From contig NZ_CP011253.3 in assembly GCF_000972785.3 (NCBI RefSeq), positions 1,550,001-1,614,000 on the forward strand: a stretch of DNA of 64,000 nucleotides, written 5' to 3'. The DNA comes from Pandoraea oxalativorans. Its GTDB lineage: Bacteria; Pseudomonadota; Gammaproteobacteria; Burkholderiales; Burkholderiaceae. The notes beneath the pieces were generated by a model. That model searched no databases, had not been told where the DNA came from, and was given only the letters and a program-made list of their open reading frames with translations. Below, one piece after another: positions 8,723 to 18,900 of the stretch; position 1 is the stretch's first letter; each line of letters starts with the position of its first letter. A program made the position numbers and the translations under genes.

Positions 8723-9714
8723 GAGAGATATCCGGCAGAACCAAACCAGGCAAGCGCGTCGCGCAGGCCTTCGGGATAGGCACGGGCGGTGTAGCCCAGC
8801 TCGCGTCTGGCCTTCTCCGAAGAGAAGAACATGTGATAACGCGACATCTTCAGGCCGTCGACCGTGACGAACGGCTCTTTGCCCGTGAAGCGTGCCACCC
8901 CTTGGGCCGCCATCGCGAGCGGGTAGAGCGGCCAGCGCGGCAGGGCGATCTTCGGTGCCTTGCGCCCGACCATGCCAGCGATGCTTGCCAGCATGTCGCG
9001 CAGCAGCACGTCGTCGCCACCGAGGATGTAGCGCTCGCCGATACGCCCGCGTTCGAGCGCGAGCAAATGGCCTTCGGCGCAGTCGTCCACGTGCACGAGA
9101 TTGAGCCCGGTATCGACGAACGCAGGAATTTTGCCCTGCGCGGCTTCGACGATGATGCGCCCGGTGGGCGTGGGCTTGATGTCGCGCGGCCCGATGGGCG
9201 TGGACGGATTGACGATCACGGCGGGCAGGCCGTCGTTCGCAATCATGCGCTCGACCAGACGTTCGGCCGCGACCTTGCTGCGCTTGTACACGCCGATGGT
9301 CGTGGCTTCTTCGTTCGGGGAGGTTTCGTCGACGGGGCCTGCGGCGTCGTGCACACGCAGCGTCGCGACACTGCTGGTGTACACCACGCGTTCGACGCCT
9401 GCACGCAGCGCGGCTTCCATCACCGTGCGCGTGCCGTCGATATTGGCCCGCATGATGTCGTTGGGATCTTTCGCCCAGAGGCGGTAGTCGGCGGCCACGT
9501 GGAGCAGGGCGTCCACGCCGGTCAGCGCGCGCTGCATCGATGCCGCGTCGCGCATATCGCCTTCCACGACCTCGACAGGCAGGTCGGCGAGGTTCGCCCG
9601 GGGGCTGGTGCCGCGCACCAGCAGGCGAACCTCATGACCGCGCGCGAGCGCCGTACGTGCTACCGCAGAACCGACGAACCCGGAGGCGCCGGTGACCAGC
9701 ACTCGCGACGGCAT
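8719..9714 (-). CDS. hpnA: HpnA, hopanoid-associated NAD(P)-dependent sugar epimerase-like protein
   Basis: 331 aa, extended short-chain dehydrogenase/reductase. Residues 6-14 hold the nucleotide-binding GxxGxxG (VTGASGFVGSAVA), and the active-site YxxxK is in GVYKRSKVAAERL. A Thr-Ser-Ser-Val segment before it supplies the catalytic Ser. The usual role proposed is modification of the sugar used to decorate hopanoids, probably acting before HpnB. The ATG follows directly after the hpnH stop (TAA then ATG, no gap), indicating coupled translation. Confidence 0.92.
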   Translation of the reverse strand: MPSRVLVTGASGFVGSAVARTALARGHEVRLLVRGTSPRANLADLPVEVVEGDMRDAASMQRALTGVDALLHVAADYRLWAKDPNDIMRANIDGTRTVMEAALRAGVERVVYTSSVATLRVHDAAGPVDETSPNEEATTIGVYKRSKVAAERLVERMIANDGLPAVIVNPSTPIGPRDIKPTPTGRIIVEAAQGKIPAFVDTGLNLVHVDDCAEGHLLALERGRIGERYILGGDDVLLRDMLASIAGMVGRKAPKIALPRWPLYPLAMAAQGVARFTGKEPFVTVDGLKMSRYHMFFSSEKARRELGYTARAYPEGLRDALAWFGSAGYLS

Positions 9715-10836
9715 TTACGCCTTGGCCCGGCGCAGTTCGTCGAGCTTGATCTCGACGTGCTTCGAGAACACGAACTCGGCCGGACGCTGCTTGGCGAACG
9801 AGATGTCGTCCGCCATCTTGCCTTCGGTACGTACGCCCTTGAGCGCCACACCCAAAGCACGCAACGGGTGCGAGATGGTTTCGTTCACGGCCGTGGCTTC
9901 GAAGCCGCTGTGCACCATGCAGTCTGCGCACTTTTCGTAGTTGCCCACACCGTACTTGTCCCAGTCGGTGGTGTTCATCAGTTCCGTGTACGTCTTGGCA
10001 TAGCCTTCGCCGAGCAAGTAGCACGGACGCTGCCAGCCGAACACCGTGCGCGTCGGGTTGCCCCACGGCGTGCAGTGGTACGAACGGTTACCCGCGAGGA
10101 AGTCCAGGAACAGGCTCGACTGGCTGAACGTCCAGTTCTTGCCGCCGTTGCCGCGCTTGAGAATGTCGCGGAACAGTTGCTTGGTCTTCGAACGGTTCAG
10201 GAAGTGCTGCTGGTCCGGAGCGCGCTCGTAAGCGTAGCCCGGCGACACGGTGATGCCGTCGAGACCCAGGTCCTTCGTCGAATCGAAGAACTTGGCGACC
10301 TTCTCCGGATCGGCGTTGTTGAACAGCGTGCAGTTGATGTTCACACGGAAGCCGCGCGACTTGGCCAGCTTGATGGCGGCCACGGCGCGGTCGTACACAC
10401 CTTCCTGCGACACGGCCGCATCGTGCATTTCACGGTCGCCGTCGAGGTGGATCGACCACACGAAGAACGGGCTAGGCTCGTAGTCGTCGATCTTCTTTTC
10501 GAGCAGCAGGGCGTTCGTGCACAGATACACGAACTTCTTGCGCGCGATGATGCCCTTGACGATTTCCGGCATTTCCTTGTGCAGCAGCGGCTCGCCGCCA
10601 GCGATCGAGACGACCGGTGCGCCGCACTCGTCCACGGCGTCGAGCGAGTCCTTGAGCGAGACGCGCTGGTTCAGGATGGGATCCGGATAGTCGATCTTGC
10701 CGCAGCCGGAGCAGGCCAGGTTGCAGCGAAAGAGCGGTTCGAGCATCAGCACCAGCGGGTAGCGCTTGACGCCCTTAAAGCGTTGCTTCATCAGATAGGC
10801 GCCAACATACGCCTGTTGCAGGAAGGGGATGGCCAA
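9715..10836 (-). CDS. hpnH: HpnH, radical SAM adenosylhopane synthase
   Basis: 373 aa. HpnH joins the 5'-deoxyadenosyl radical of SAM to hopene, giving adenosylhopane, the first step of side-chain extension. The radical SAM cluster motif CxxxCxxC is seen in FRCNLACSGCGKIDYP near residue 40, with IAGGEPLLH as the SAM-binding GGE-type motif. Start: family members begin MAIPFLQQ, and here this reads LAIPFLQQ from a TTG at 10836, preceded by AGGAG 6 nt upstream. The frame is open to 11067, but that part lies inside ispH. The gap from the ispH stop is 23 nt. Confidence 0.94.
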   Translation of the reverse strand: MAIPFLQQAYVGAYLMKQRFKGVKRYPLVLMLEPLFRCNLACSGCGKIDYPDPILNQRVSLKDSLDAVDECGAPVVSIAGGEPLLHKEMPEIVKGIIARKKFVYLCTNALLLEKKIDDYEPSPFFVWSIHLDGDREMHDAAVSQEGVYDRAVAAIKLAKSRGFRVNINCTLFNNADPEKVAKFFDSTKDLGLDGITVSPGYAYERAPDQQHFLNRSKTKQLFRDILKRGNGGKNWTFSQSSLFLDFLAGNRSYHCTPWGNPTRTVFGWQRPCYLLGEGYAKTYTELMNTTDWDKYGVGNYEKCADCMVHSGFEATAVNETISHPLRALGVALKGVRTEGKMADDISFAKQRPAEFVFSKHVEIKLDELRRAKA

Positions 10837-10859
10837 GTTCGGCTCCTGTTCGTATAGCG

Positions 10860-11819
10860 TTAGCCAGCGACCGCGTGGCGTGCGGCGACCGGCTCGTCTT
10901 TGGTCAATTCCGACGGCAAGCGGAACTGGATGGTTTCCTCGATGCCGTCCATGAGAGTCACTTCGACCGTGTCGATGCGACGCAGCGCATCGATCACGTC
11001 TTCGACCATGCGCTCGGGCGCGGACGCCCCTGCGGTAATGCCGATGCGGGCTTTGCCGCGCACCCATTCCGGATTTACCTCGGAGCCGTCGGCCACGAGA
11101 TAGCTCGGCAGCCCCATTTCGGAGCCGATTTCGCGCAGGCGGTTCGAGTTCGAGCTATTCGTCGCCCCGACCACGAGCAGTACGTCCACACGCTCGCACA
11201 GCTCGCGCACGGCGGTCTGGCGATTCTGCGTGGCGTAGCAGATGTCTTTGGTGTTCGGGCCGACGATATTGGTAAAGCGACGTTGCAGCGCAGCAATGAT
11301 ACCGCGAGTCTCGTCGACCGACAGCGTGGTCTGCGTGACGTACGACACCGGCGTGTCGATGGCGAGCGGCAGGGCGTCGACATCGGCCTCGGTCTGCACG
11401 AGGTGAACCGGACCGTCGATCTGACCCATCGTCCCCTCGACTTCCGGGTGTCCGGCGTGGCCGATCAGAATGACCTCACGGCCGGCAGACACATAGTTCT
11501 TGCCTTGAATGTGCACCTTGGTGACGAGCGGGCAGGTCGCATTGAGCACCTTCAGACCGCGAAGCTCCGCTTCCTGCTCGACGACGCGTGCGACGCCATG
11601 AGCGCTGAAAATGGTGACAGCGCCCGCCGGGGCTTCGGACAATTCGGCGATAAAGCGTGCACCCTTCGCCTTGAGCGAATCGACCACATGTTTGTTATGG
11701 ACGATCTCATGGCGAACGTAGACCGGCGCGCCGTATTTTTCCAGCGCACGCTCTACGATCTCGATGGCACGTATGACACCCGCACAAAACCCGCGGGGTT
11801 GGGCAAGCAAGACTTGCAT
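10860..11819 (-). CDS. ispH: IspH (LytB), HMBPP reductase
   Basis: 319 aa, the last enzyme of the MEP pathway, a [4Fe-4S] protein that reduces HMBPP to IPP and DMAPP. Cluster cysteines are visible as PRGFC at residue 12, NATCPLV near 96 and KDICYATQ near 197; His41 (VRHEIVHN) and the TNSSNSNR substrate-binding Ser/Asn segment are intact. GGAGAG sits 5 nt before the ATG. It opens the ispH-hpnH-hpnA-hpnB operon, which links isoprene supply with hopanoid tailoring. Burkholderiales commonly have another housekeeping ispH elsewhere; whether this organism does cannot be seen here. Confidence 0.96.
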   Translation of the reverse strand: MQVLLAQPRGFCAGVIRAIEIVERALEKYGAPVYVRHEIVHNKHVVDSLKAKGARFIAELSEAPAGAVTIFSAHGVARVVEQEAELRGLKVLNATCPLVTKVHIQGKNYVSAGREVILIGHAGHPEVEGTMGQIDGPVHLVQTEADVDALPLAIDTPVSYVTQTTLSVDETRGIIAALQRRFTNIVGPNTKDICYATQNRQTAVRELCERVDVLLVVGATNSSNSNRLREIGSEMGLPSYLVADGSEVNPEWVRGKARIGITAGASAPERMVEDVIDALRRIDTVEVTLMDGIEETIQFRLPSELTKDEPVAARHAVAG

Positions 11820-12180
11820 TCAGCTCTCCGGCTCAGGTCGGCCGGGATGGCGGTTTCTATCGGGTTTCCATGCGCCTCGGATCAAGGCTCTGTGGAGGGT
11901 ACGAGGCCAGTTTCGATGGCAAATCGTACGCACCCGCGGGGGGGACCGCCGTCCGGTCGTTTGACAAGCGACGATTGTAACCGCCGCCGCCAAATATTGC
12001 TGACGAGCCCCGGTAGGAGAGCGTCGGCGAGTGTTGCATAAATGTTGACGAATCGGCGCCTATCTGGATGGGTTCTGCGCCGATCCTGCCGCCATTGCCC
12101 GGAAACAACGGAAAACGGTATTTCAATGCCCCTGCCCGCAGGTTGAAGGCCTCCGAGTGGTCCTGCTTAAGTTGTTGATT
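11820..12180. promoter_or_regulatory. Gene-free 361 bp upstream of ispH
   Basis: No convincing ORF. The segment must carry the promoter of the ispH-hpnHAB operon and the 3' end of the hpnM transcript. A run of seven G at about 11938-11944 and an imperfect GGCGCC-rich hairpin region near 12055-12080 are the only things that stand out; I could not assign a -10/-35 pair. Confidence 0.3.
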
Positions 12181-12831
12181 TTATTTGCCGAAACGCTCGT
12201 TCTTCTCGCGCAGGTAGGCGATCAGGCTGTCGATGCCGCCCTGGGCGATGCGCGCCTTGAATTGCGGCTGATACAACTGGATGAGCCAGGCGTTGGCCAC
12301 GTTCTCGCCCATCATGTTGATGTCGTAGATCTTCCAGCCCTTGTCGGTCTTCGTGAGACGGTAAGCGACCGACAGGTTGTCGCCCGTGCCGCTGACGGTC
12401 GCACCGACCACCACGTCGCTGCTGTTCGCGGTGAGTTTCGCCGGATCGAACTTGAACGTCAGGTCGTTGCCGCGGACTTGTGAGAGTTGCAGCGCAAAGG
12501 TGTTCACGAGCAGTTGCTGGAACTGTTCGAAGACCTGCTGTTGCTGGGCGGGCGTGGCGGCGTCGAAGGCCTTGGGGCCGACGGCAAAGCGCGTGGTGCG
12601 CAGGAAGTCGGCATACGGCAGGAAGTCGCGGGCGACGACGCGCGCGGTGGCGGTGACATCGCCGGTCTTGGCCGCCGGATCGGCCTTCACGCCTTTGACG
12701 ACCGTCTCGACGGCCGTCTTCACCATGTCGTTCGGATTGGCGCTTGCCTGCGCCCAGGCGCTCGATACGGTCGCTACGCTGCCGATACCGCTCAGTGCGA
12801 CGGCAGCCACCGTCATCAGGAATTTATTCAT
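12181..12831 (-). CDS. hpnM: HpnM, MlaC-like periplasmic hopanoid-associated protein
   Basis: 216 aa. A signal peptide (MNKFLMTVAAVALSGIGS, cut after SAWA-Q around residue 27) is followed by a Ttg2/MlaC fold: DFLPYADFLRTTRFAVG and the closing GWKIYDINMMGENVANAW, a signature of MlaC proteins that shuttle lipids across the periplasm. In hopanoid producers HpnM is thought to hand hopanoids between membranes together with HpnN. The ATG at 12831 is chosen because it starts the signal peptide; the frame extends to 12930. It diverges from hpnN across about 250 bp. Confidence 0.92.
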   Translation of the reverse strand: MNKFLMTVAAVALSGIGSVATVSSAWAQASANPNDMVKTAVETVVKGVKADPAAKTGDVTATARVVARDFLPYADFLRTTRFAVGPKAFDAATPAQQQQVFEQFQQLLVNTFALQLSQVRGNDLTFKFDPAKLTANSSDVVVGATVSGTGDNLSVAYRLTKTDKGWKIYDINMMGENVANAWLIQLYQPQFKARIAQGGIDSLIAYLREKNERFGK

Positions 12832-13084
12832 GCCAGCTTGTCTGAATAGGTTGGATTCGGGGTAGGCCGTAGTGTAGTGCACGTGACGCACACCCGGCCC
12901 CTGTATACTGCTGCGATTTTGTAAATTCACTGTTCACTGCGCATTCTCCGGGCTGATCGACGGACTTTCTCCACGATTGGTTCCTGATTCCCGCCAATGT
13001 TTAACCTTTCGTTACGTGTTGGGGCGGCGGGGGCCATGCGTCGGACGTCGCAGTGAGACTTCCACTTTCTTCCGGAACCGCTTC

Positions 13085-15718
13085 ATGCTGACTTCGCTCG
13101 TCGTGCGCATCGTCCGTTTTTCGGCGAAGCACGCGTACCCGGTCATCTTCGCTTCGCTGCTGCTGGTGGTCGCCAGTTGCGTGTACGTCGCCAGGCATTT
13201 CGCGATCAACACCGACGTCTCCAGCCTGATCGATCTGAATACGCCGGCCGCCGAACGCGGTCGTGAAATCGACCGTGCGTTTCCGCAGAAGACCGACCTG
13301 ACGCTGGCCGTCGTACAGGCACCCGCCGCCGAGTTCGCCGACAAGGCGGCGGCCGAGCTGGCGGCCAAGCTGGAAAGCGAGACGGACGTGTTCCGCGCGG
13401 TAAGTCGTCCCGGTGCAGGCGAATTCTTCGCGCACAACGCGTTGCTGTTCGCGTCGACGGACGACGTCAAGTCGCTCACGGGCAAGCTCGAAGACGCCAA
13501 ACCGTTGCTCAACCGTCTTGCGCAGGACCCGAGCCTCGCCGGTCTGTCGAATCTGCTTTCGGTGACGTTGCAGACGCCGTTGCTGACCGGTCAGGTGAAG
13601 CTCTCCGATATGTCGCGCCTGTTGGGCAACGCAGCAAACGCCTCCGAGGCCGTGCTCGCCAATCGTCCGGCCGCCATGTCGTGGCGCGCGCTGGTCGCGC
13701 CCGATACCGTCGCACGCAGCTACGTGCAGGTGCAGCCGGTGCTGGATTACGGCGCGCTCGAAGCGGGCGCCAACGCGGCCACGCGCATTCGCGACGCGGT
13801 CGCCGACCTGAAGCTTGCACAGCGCTACGGCGCGACGGTGCGCCTCACCGGCCCGCGTCCACTGTCGGACGAGGAGTTCGCGTCGGTGCGCGAGGACGCC
13901 GGGCCGAACGCCGTCATTACGCTGCTCGCCGTCCTCGTGGTGCTATGGCTCGCCGTGCGCTCGGGCAAGATGATTCTCGCGGTCTTCATCACGTTGCTCG
14001 CAGGGCTGGCCGTCACGTTCGCGCTCGGTCTGATGATGGTCGGCGCGCTCAACATGATTTCCGTGGCGTTCGCCGTGCTGTTCGTCGGTATCGGTGTGGA
14101 CTTCGGCATTCAGTTCGGGGTGCGCTATCGGGAAGAGCGCCATCGTCTGGAGCACGACGCAGGCAAGTCGGGCGACGAAGTACTGCGCGGCGCGCTGGCG
14201 GGCGCGGGCAAGCAGATTGCGATGCCGCTCACGCTGGCCGCAGCGGCCACGGCGGCGAGCTTCTTCTCGTTCCTGCCCACGGACTATCGCGGCGTGTCCG
14301 AATTGGGTCTGATCGCGGGTGTCGGCATTCTGTGCGTAGCGTTCCCGTCGGCAATTACGTTGCTCCCGGCGCTCATCAGCGTGTTCAAGCCGAAGGGCGA
14401 GCCGAGCCCCCCCGGGTTCCGCAGTCTCGGGCCCGTCGACGATTTCACCGAGAAGCATCGCAAGCCGTTGCTTTACGGCACGCTCGCGCTGGTCGTCGCC
14501 GGGCTGCCGTTGCTCGCGCACCTGCATTTCGACTTCAATCCGCTGCATCTGAAAGACCCGCATACGGAGTCGATGGCGACGCTCATCGATCTGTCGAATT
14601 CGCCGGAAGCGGGGGTCAACGATGTGCAATTGCTCGCACCGAATCTGGCGGATGCCGACGCCGAAGCCGCGAAGCTGCGCGCTGTGCCGGAGATCGGCCG
14701 TGTGGTGACGCTCACCACATTCCTGCCGTCCGACCAACCAGCCAAGCTGGCGATGATCGGCACGGCGGCGAAGTCGCTGCTGCCGGTGCTCACGCAAACG
14801 CCGCTGGCCGCGGCGCCGGATGCAACGCGCGTCTCGGCGCTCAAGACCGCCGCAGGCCAGTTGGAAGACGCCGCGCTCGATTACCCGGGCGAGGGCGCGA
14901 AGGAAGCGCAGCGCCTGGCGGCGGCGATGCGCAAGCTGGCGGCGGCCGATCCGGCCACGCGCGACCGAGCAGAGCGCGCCATCGCCGACCCCCTGAAGCT
15001 GGCGCTCGGTCAGTTGCGCGACGCCTTGCAGCCGCATGCGGTGACGCGCGAATCGTTGCCGAAGGACATCGCGTCGCAGTGGGTGGCCGCTGACGGGCGC
15101 GCCCTCGTCAACATCTCGCCGCGCGTGGAAAAGGGCGCGGACCCGAGCGACGACGTAATGCTGCGCAAATTCACCGAGGCCGTGCTGCGCACGACGCCGG
15201 ACGCCGTCGGCGGTCCGATCTCGATTCTGCGCTCCGCCGACACGATCATTCGCGCGTTCATCGAGGCAGGCGCGTGGGCATTGTTGTCGATCACGATTCT
15301 GCTCTGGCTGGCGTTGCGCAACTTCGGCGACGTGTTGCGCACGCTGGTCCCGCTGCTGGTCTCTGCGGCCGTGACGCTTGAAGTGACGGTGCTGATCGGC
15401 TTGCCGCTGAACTTCGCGAACATCATCGCGCTGCCGTTGCTGCTGGGCGTGGGGGTGGCGTTCAAGATCTACTACGTAATCGCATGGCGTCACGGGCAGT
15501 ACCGCTTGTTGGCGTCCGGTCTCACGCAGGCGATCGTGCTGTCGGCGGCGACTACAGGCATTGCGTTCGGCAGCCTCTGGCTGTCGCATCACCCGGGCAC
15601 ATCGAGCATGGGCAAGCTGCTGGCGCTGTCGCTGGTGTGCACGCTCATCGGCGCGGTGTTCTTCCAGCCGGTGCTGATGGGCAAGCCGCGCGGGAAAGTC
15701 GTGTCACCGAAGTCGTAG
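13085..15718 (+). CDS. hpnN: HpnN, RND-family hopanoid transporter
   Basis: 877 aa, MMPL/RND architecture in two halves: helix 1 at residues 15-37, a periplasmic loop with [19 protein letters not shown], then a bundle of helices from about residue 275 ([19 protein letters not shown]) containing [17 protein letters not shown], then a second loop and a second bundle near residues 715-870. HpnN is the inner-membrane pump needed to place hopanoids in the outer membrane. The ATG at 13085 is used because the following residues match the family; the frame is open from 12977. The DxD-type proton relay of helix 4 is present as VDFG. Confidence 0.94.
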   Translation: MLTSLVVRIVRFSAKHAYPVIFASLLLVVASCVYVARHFAINTDVSSLIDLNTPAAERGREIDRAFPQKTDLTLAVVQAPAAEFADKAAAELAAKLESETDVFRAVSRPGAGEFFAHNALLFASTDDVKSLTGKLEDAKPLLNRLAQDPSLAGLSNLLSVTLQTPLLTGQVKLSDMSRLLGNAANASEAVLANRPAAMSWRALVAPDTVARSYVQVQPVLDYGALEAGANAATRIRDAVADLKLAQRYGATVRLTGPRPLSDEEFASVREDAGPNAVITLLAVLVVLWLAVRSGKMILAVFITLLAGLAVTFALGLMMVGALNMISVAFAVLFVGIGVDFGIQFGVRYREERHRLEHDAGKSGDEVLRGALAGAGKQIAMPLTLAAAATAASFFSFLPTDYRGVSELGLIAGVGILCVAFPSAITLLPALISVFKPKGEPSPPGFRSLGPVDDFTEKHRKPLLYGTLALVVAGLPLLAHLHFDFNPLHLKDPHTESMATLIDLSNSPEAGVNDVQLLAPNLADADAEAAKLRAVPEIGRVVTLTTFLPSDQPAKLAMIGTAAKSLLPVLTQTPLAAAPDATRVSALKTAAGQLEDAALDYPGEGAKEAQRLAAAMRKLAAADPATRDRAERAIADPLKLALGQLRDALQPHAVTRESLPKDIASQWVAADGRALVNISPRVEKGADPSDDVMLRKFTEAVLRTTPDAVGGPISILRSADTIIRAFIEAGAWALLSITILLWLALRNFGDVLRTLVPLLVSAAVTLEVTVLIGLPLNFANIIALPLLLGVGVAFKIYYVIAWRHGQYRLLASGLTQAIVLSAATTGIAFGSLWLSHHPGTSSMGKLLALSLVCTLIGAVFFQPVLMGKPRGKVVSPKS

Positions 15719-15743
15719 CGACTGAAGGGCAGGGGGACGTCAT

Positions 15744-15776
15744 GACATCGGGCGCATCGTTGATGCGCCCGATGTC
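15744..15776. repeat. Perfect 15-bp inverted repeat after hpnN
   Basis: GACATCGGGCGCATC (15744-15758) pairs with GATGCGCCCGATGTC (15762-15776) across a 3-nt loop. Position 25 bp after hpnN suggests a transcription terminator or mRNA 3' protector, but there is no T-run. Confidence 0.55.
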
Positions 15777-15824
15777 GTTGAGCGGTCGAATATGCGAATG
15801 GACTTCGCATGAAATGGTGGAAAG

Positions 15825-15945
15825 GCGATTAATTTGATTTAAATTGCAAATATAAGAAATATTGAAATTACTACGTTGTTTTAAACCGACTTATTTTGTT
15901 GTTTGTTCGCTTTTGTTGGATTAATAATCGCCCTTAAAACGTGCA
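15825..15945 (+). promoter_or_regulatory. AT-rich promoter region of the autotransporter
   Basis: About 120 bp of strikingly AT-rich DNA (TTTAAATTGCAAATATAAG and neighbouring runs) in a GC-rich window, ending 36 bp before the autotransporter start. This composition is typical of H-NS-type silenced promoters of surface genes. Individual hexamers cannot be fixed with certainty. Confidence 0.45.
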
Positions 15946-15980
15946 GTTCACTTGAGACGGTGAGCCGTAAAGGAGGGCGA

Positions 15981-18900
15981 ATGCGATTCGGTCCTGCGGC
16001 GCATGACATACAGCGTGGCGCCTTGTTTCGTCGTCCTGCGTCAGCGATTGCCATTTCCCAATGCATCGCGCTGACCATCGCGAGTCAGGACAGCGACGCG
16101 CAAACCGCCTTGTGCGGCGTGGTCCCTGTGGGGCAATACACATCCGGCTATTTCTGCCAGCCGACCGCAGGTAACGCGGCGAGTCTCTCGACAACGTCAG
16201 GCACTACCTTTTCAACCACCGCCGGACACGTCCTGCGAGCTACTGGCGTGGGGGCCAACGCGACGTTAAACGTGAGTGGCACGGCGATATCGACATCGCC
16301 CCCGTCTGCGTTGAATGGCATGTATGTGCAAATTACGAATCCCGGTGGCGCGGCCCCGGCATCGGATGCGCGCATCGTAATCGACGGTGGCGTCAATTCG
16401 GTTACTGCAGCGGGTGCGGCGCTCGATGCCATTGCTATTGCAAACGCCACGAGCGGATCGTCGTCGGTCGTTGTCACGCAGGGAACCACGCTGACGATCG
16501 ACAACCGTGTGCTGGGCAACGAACACGACGGTATCGACATCAACGCCAGCGGTGGCGGGAACGCATTGGTCAGTCACAGTGGTTCAGGCACTATTTCGAC
16601 GCTCGGCGGCAATGGTGTTTGGGTCAAGGCGACCGGTGCGGGTAACGCGGTCGCGGAAGTCGGCAGCGGCGTCTCGTTTGTCGTGGACAACACCGACACT
16701 TCTTCGCAAGGGAATCACGCTGGCGTGCACACGCGTTCTGTCGACGGCAGTTCGCAAATCTCCAACGCCGCCAACGTGCAGGCTATCGGGCGCAACGCCT
16801 TCGGCGTGTTCGCCGAGAGCACCACCGGCAATGTCAGCGTTCAGAACAGTGGGGCGCTGACGACCAATGGCGTTAACGGCTTCGGCATTCGCGCCGTCTC
16901 TCCGGGCGGAAGCGTGACGGTCGCCAACACCGGCGCGATTACCACGTCGGGCGGTGGCGGGCATGGTATCTACGTCACGAACGGCACGACGGGCAACGGT
17001 TCGGTCTCGGTCGACAATCGCGGCACGCTTCGCGTGGGCACGACCGCCGACGACACTGGTTCGCGAGCGATCTACGTGCTGTCGCAGGGCACGGGAGACG
17101 TTTCGATTACCGGCAATGGCGATATCGTCGTTACCGGCAGTGCCACGGCCGGTCGGGGATACGGGATCATCGTGAGTGCGGGAAGCGGCCACGCGAGCGT
17201 GAACTACGGTGGCTCCATCGAGGCGCATGGCAATGGCGCTGGCGGTATTCGTATCGATGCCGCGTCGGCGGGCAACGTCGACATCACCTACACCGGTGCG
17301 CGCATCGAGACTTTCAACTCGAATGCCAATGGCATTTATGCGACCACCGGCGCCGCCGACGGCACCGTCACGATTCGTTCGCAAGGCACCATCGTCACGC
17401 ATTCGGACGCGGGCGGTGGTGACGGAACCGGCGTGGGGGCGTTCGGCATTCAGGGATTGAGTCAGGGGGCCGAGGTCGTCATTCAGAATACGGGGCCGCT
17501 GATCGACGTCAACGGTTCCGGTGCCGCGATCCTTGCGAGCAACGCCTATCTGGGCGGGCTGGGCCACGGGGACGTCTTCGTGACGAACACGGGCGCGCTT
17601 CGTGCCCGAGGCAACGCTCAGCAAGGGATCAGAACGCTGACGGGCACCGGCGGACAGTCCATCGTCAACGACGGTCCCATTCAGACCAGCGGTGCGTCCG
17701 GCAGTCAGGGCATTTGGGCGAACTCCACCGGCGGCGGCACGGTGTCGGTCGCGAACACCGGTGCGATCTCCACGCTCGGCACCGGGTCGTCGGGTATCGA
17801 TGCGCAAACGACGTCAGGCACCGTGAGCGTCGGCAACGCAGGGGCGATTTCGGCAGGGTGGGGGACGAGTGCGGGCATTCAAGTGAATGGCGGTACGCAA
17901 TCCGTCACGAACTCGGGCACCGTCGCCGCCCTCAGCGATGTGGCGATCCGAGGCGACGCACAGGCCGCAGGCACGCGGTTCAACGTCGACAACAGTGGGC
18001 AGGTGACGGGACTCGTCACGGCAACCGGCGCGACTACGACGATCAACAACACCGGGACATGGACCCTGCGCAATTTCGCCGATACGACGGGAAGTGGCGT
18101 CAAAGACACCTGGCGAATCGCCGCCAACAGTCTCGGGACTGCGAGCGGCAATGCGATTGTGAATGCGGGCGTACTCTCGCTGGCTGCGCAGCCGACCACG
18201 GGCATCGCTACATTCGATGCGACAGGCGCATATCTTCCGCTCGGATATCAGGTAAATACGCCGTCGCCGGGCGGGCCGGTGCAAGGACAGTTGCTGGGCG
18301 TTCGGACATTCACCAACAGCGGCATCGTCGACGTGAGCGGTGGGGGCAAGGTCGCGGGCAACGTGCTGGTGATTTCCGGCGGCCAGACGGCGGGCAACGA
18401 TGGCGGCGGCCGTTACGTCTCCAACGGCGGACGTCTGTTCCTCAACAGCGTGCTCAACGAGGGCGGTGCCAATAGCCATTCGGACATGCTTGTCGTCGAC
18501 GCGGCAGCCACCGGCACGGGTGGGGCGACTCGCATACGCGTGAGCAATGTCGGCGGCGATGGCGCCTTGACGACCGGGAACGGCATCGCACTGGTGGACA
18601 TTCTCGGCACGGCACCGTCTGCCAGCGACAGCGGTGCATTCACATTGGACCGGCGTGTCGTCGCCGGTCCGTACGAATATCGCCTGTTCCGGGGCGCAGA
18701 AGACGGCAGCGGTACCAATGTCTGGTATCTGCGCTCGGACCGCGAGCCGGATCCCGAGCCGTTGTACCGTCCCGAGATTGCGGCGTATCTCGCGAATCAG
18801 CGACTGGCCGGACAAATGTTCGTGCATAGCCTGCATGACCGGCTTGGCGAGCCGCAATACGTCAATGAGCAAGGGTTCAATATGGCGCGCACGGACGATC

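Noticed and set aside
8833..10857. 674-codon open frame on the plus strand
   Set aside because: It lies opposite hpnA and hpnH, which have full family motifs; the frame is an Arg/His-rich antisense shadow of high-GC coding sequence.
13943..15592. 549-codon minus-strand frame opposite hpnN
   Set aside because: Composition (Arg, Gln, His) is typical of an antisense shadow; no motif, and hpnN is clear on the other strand.
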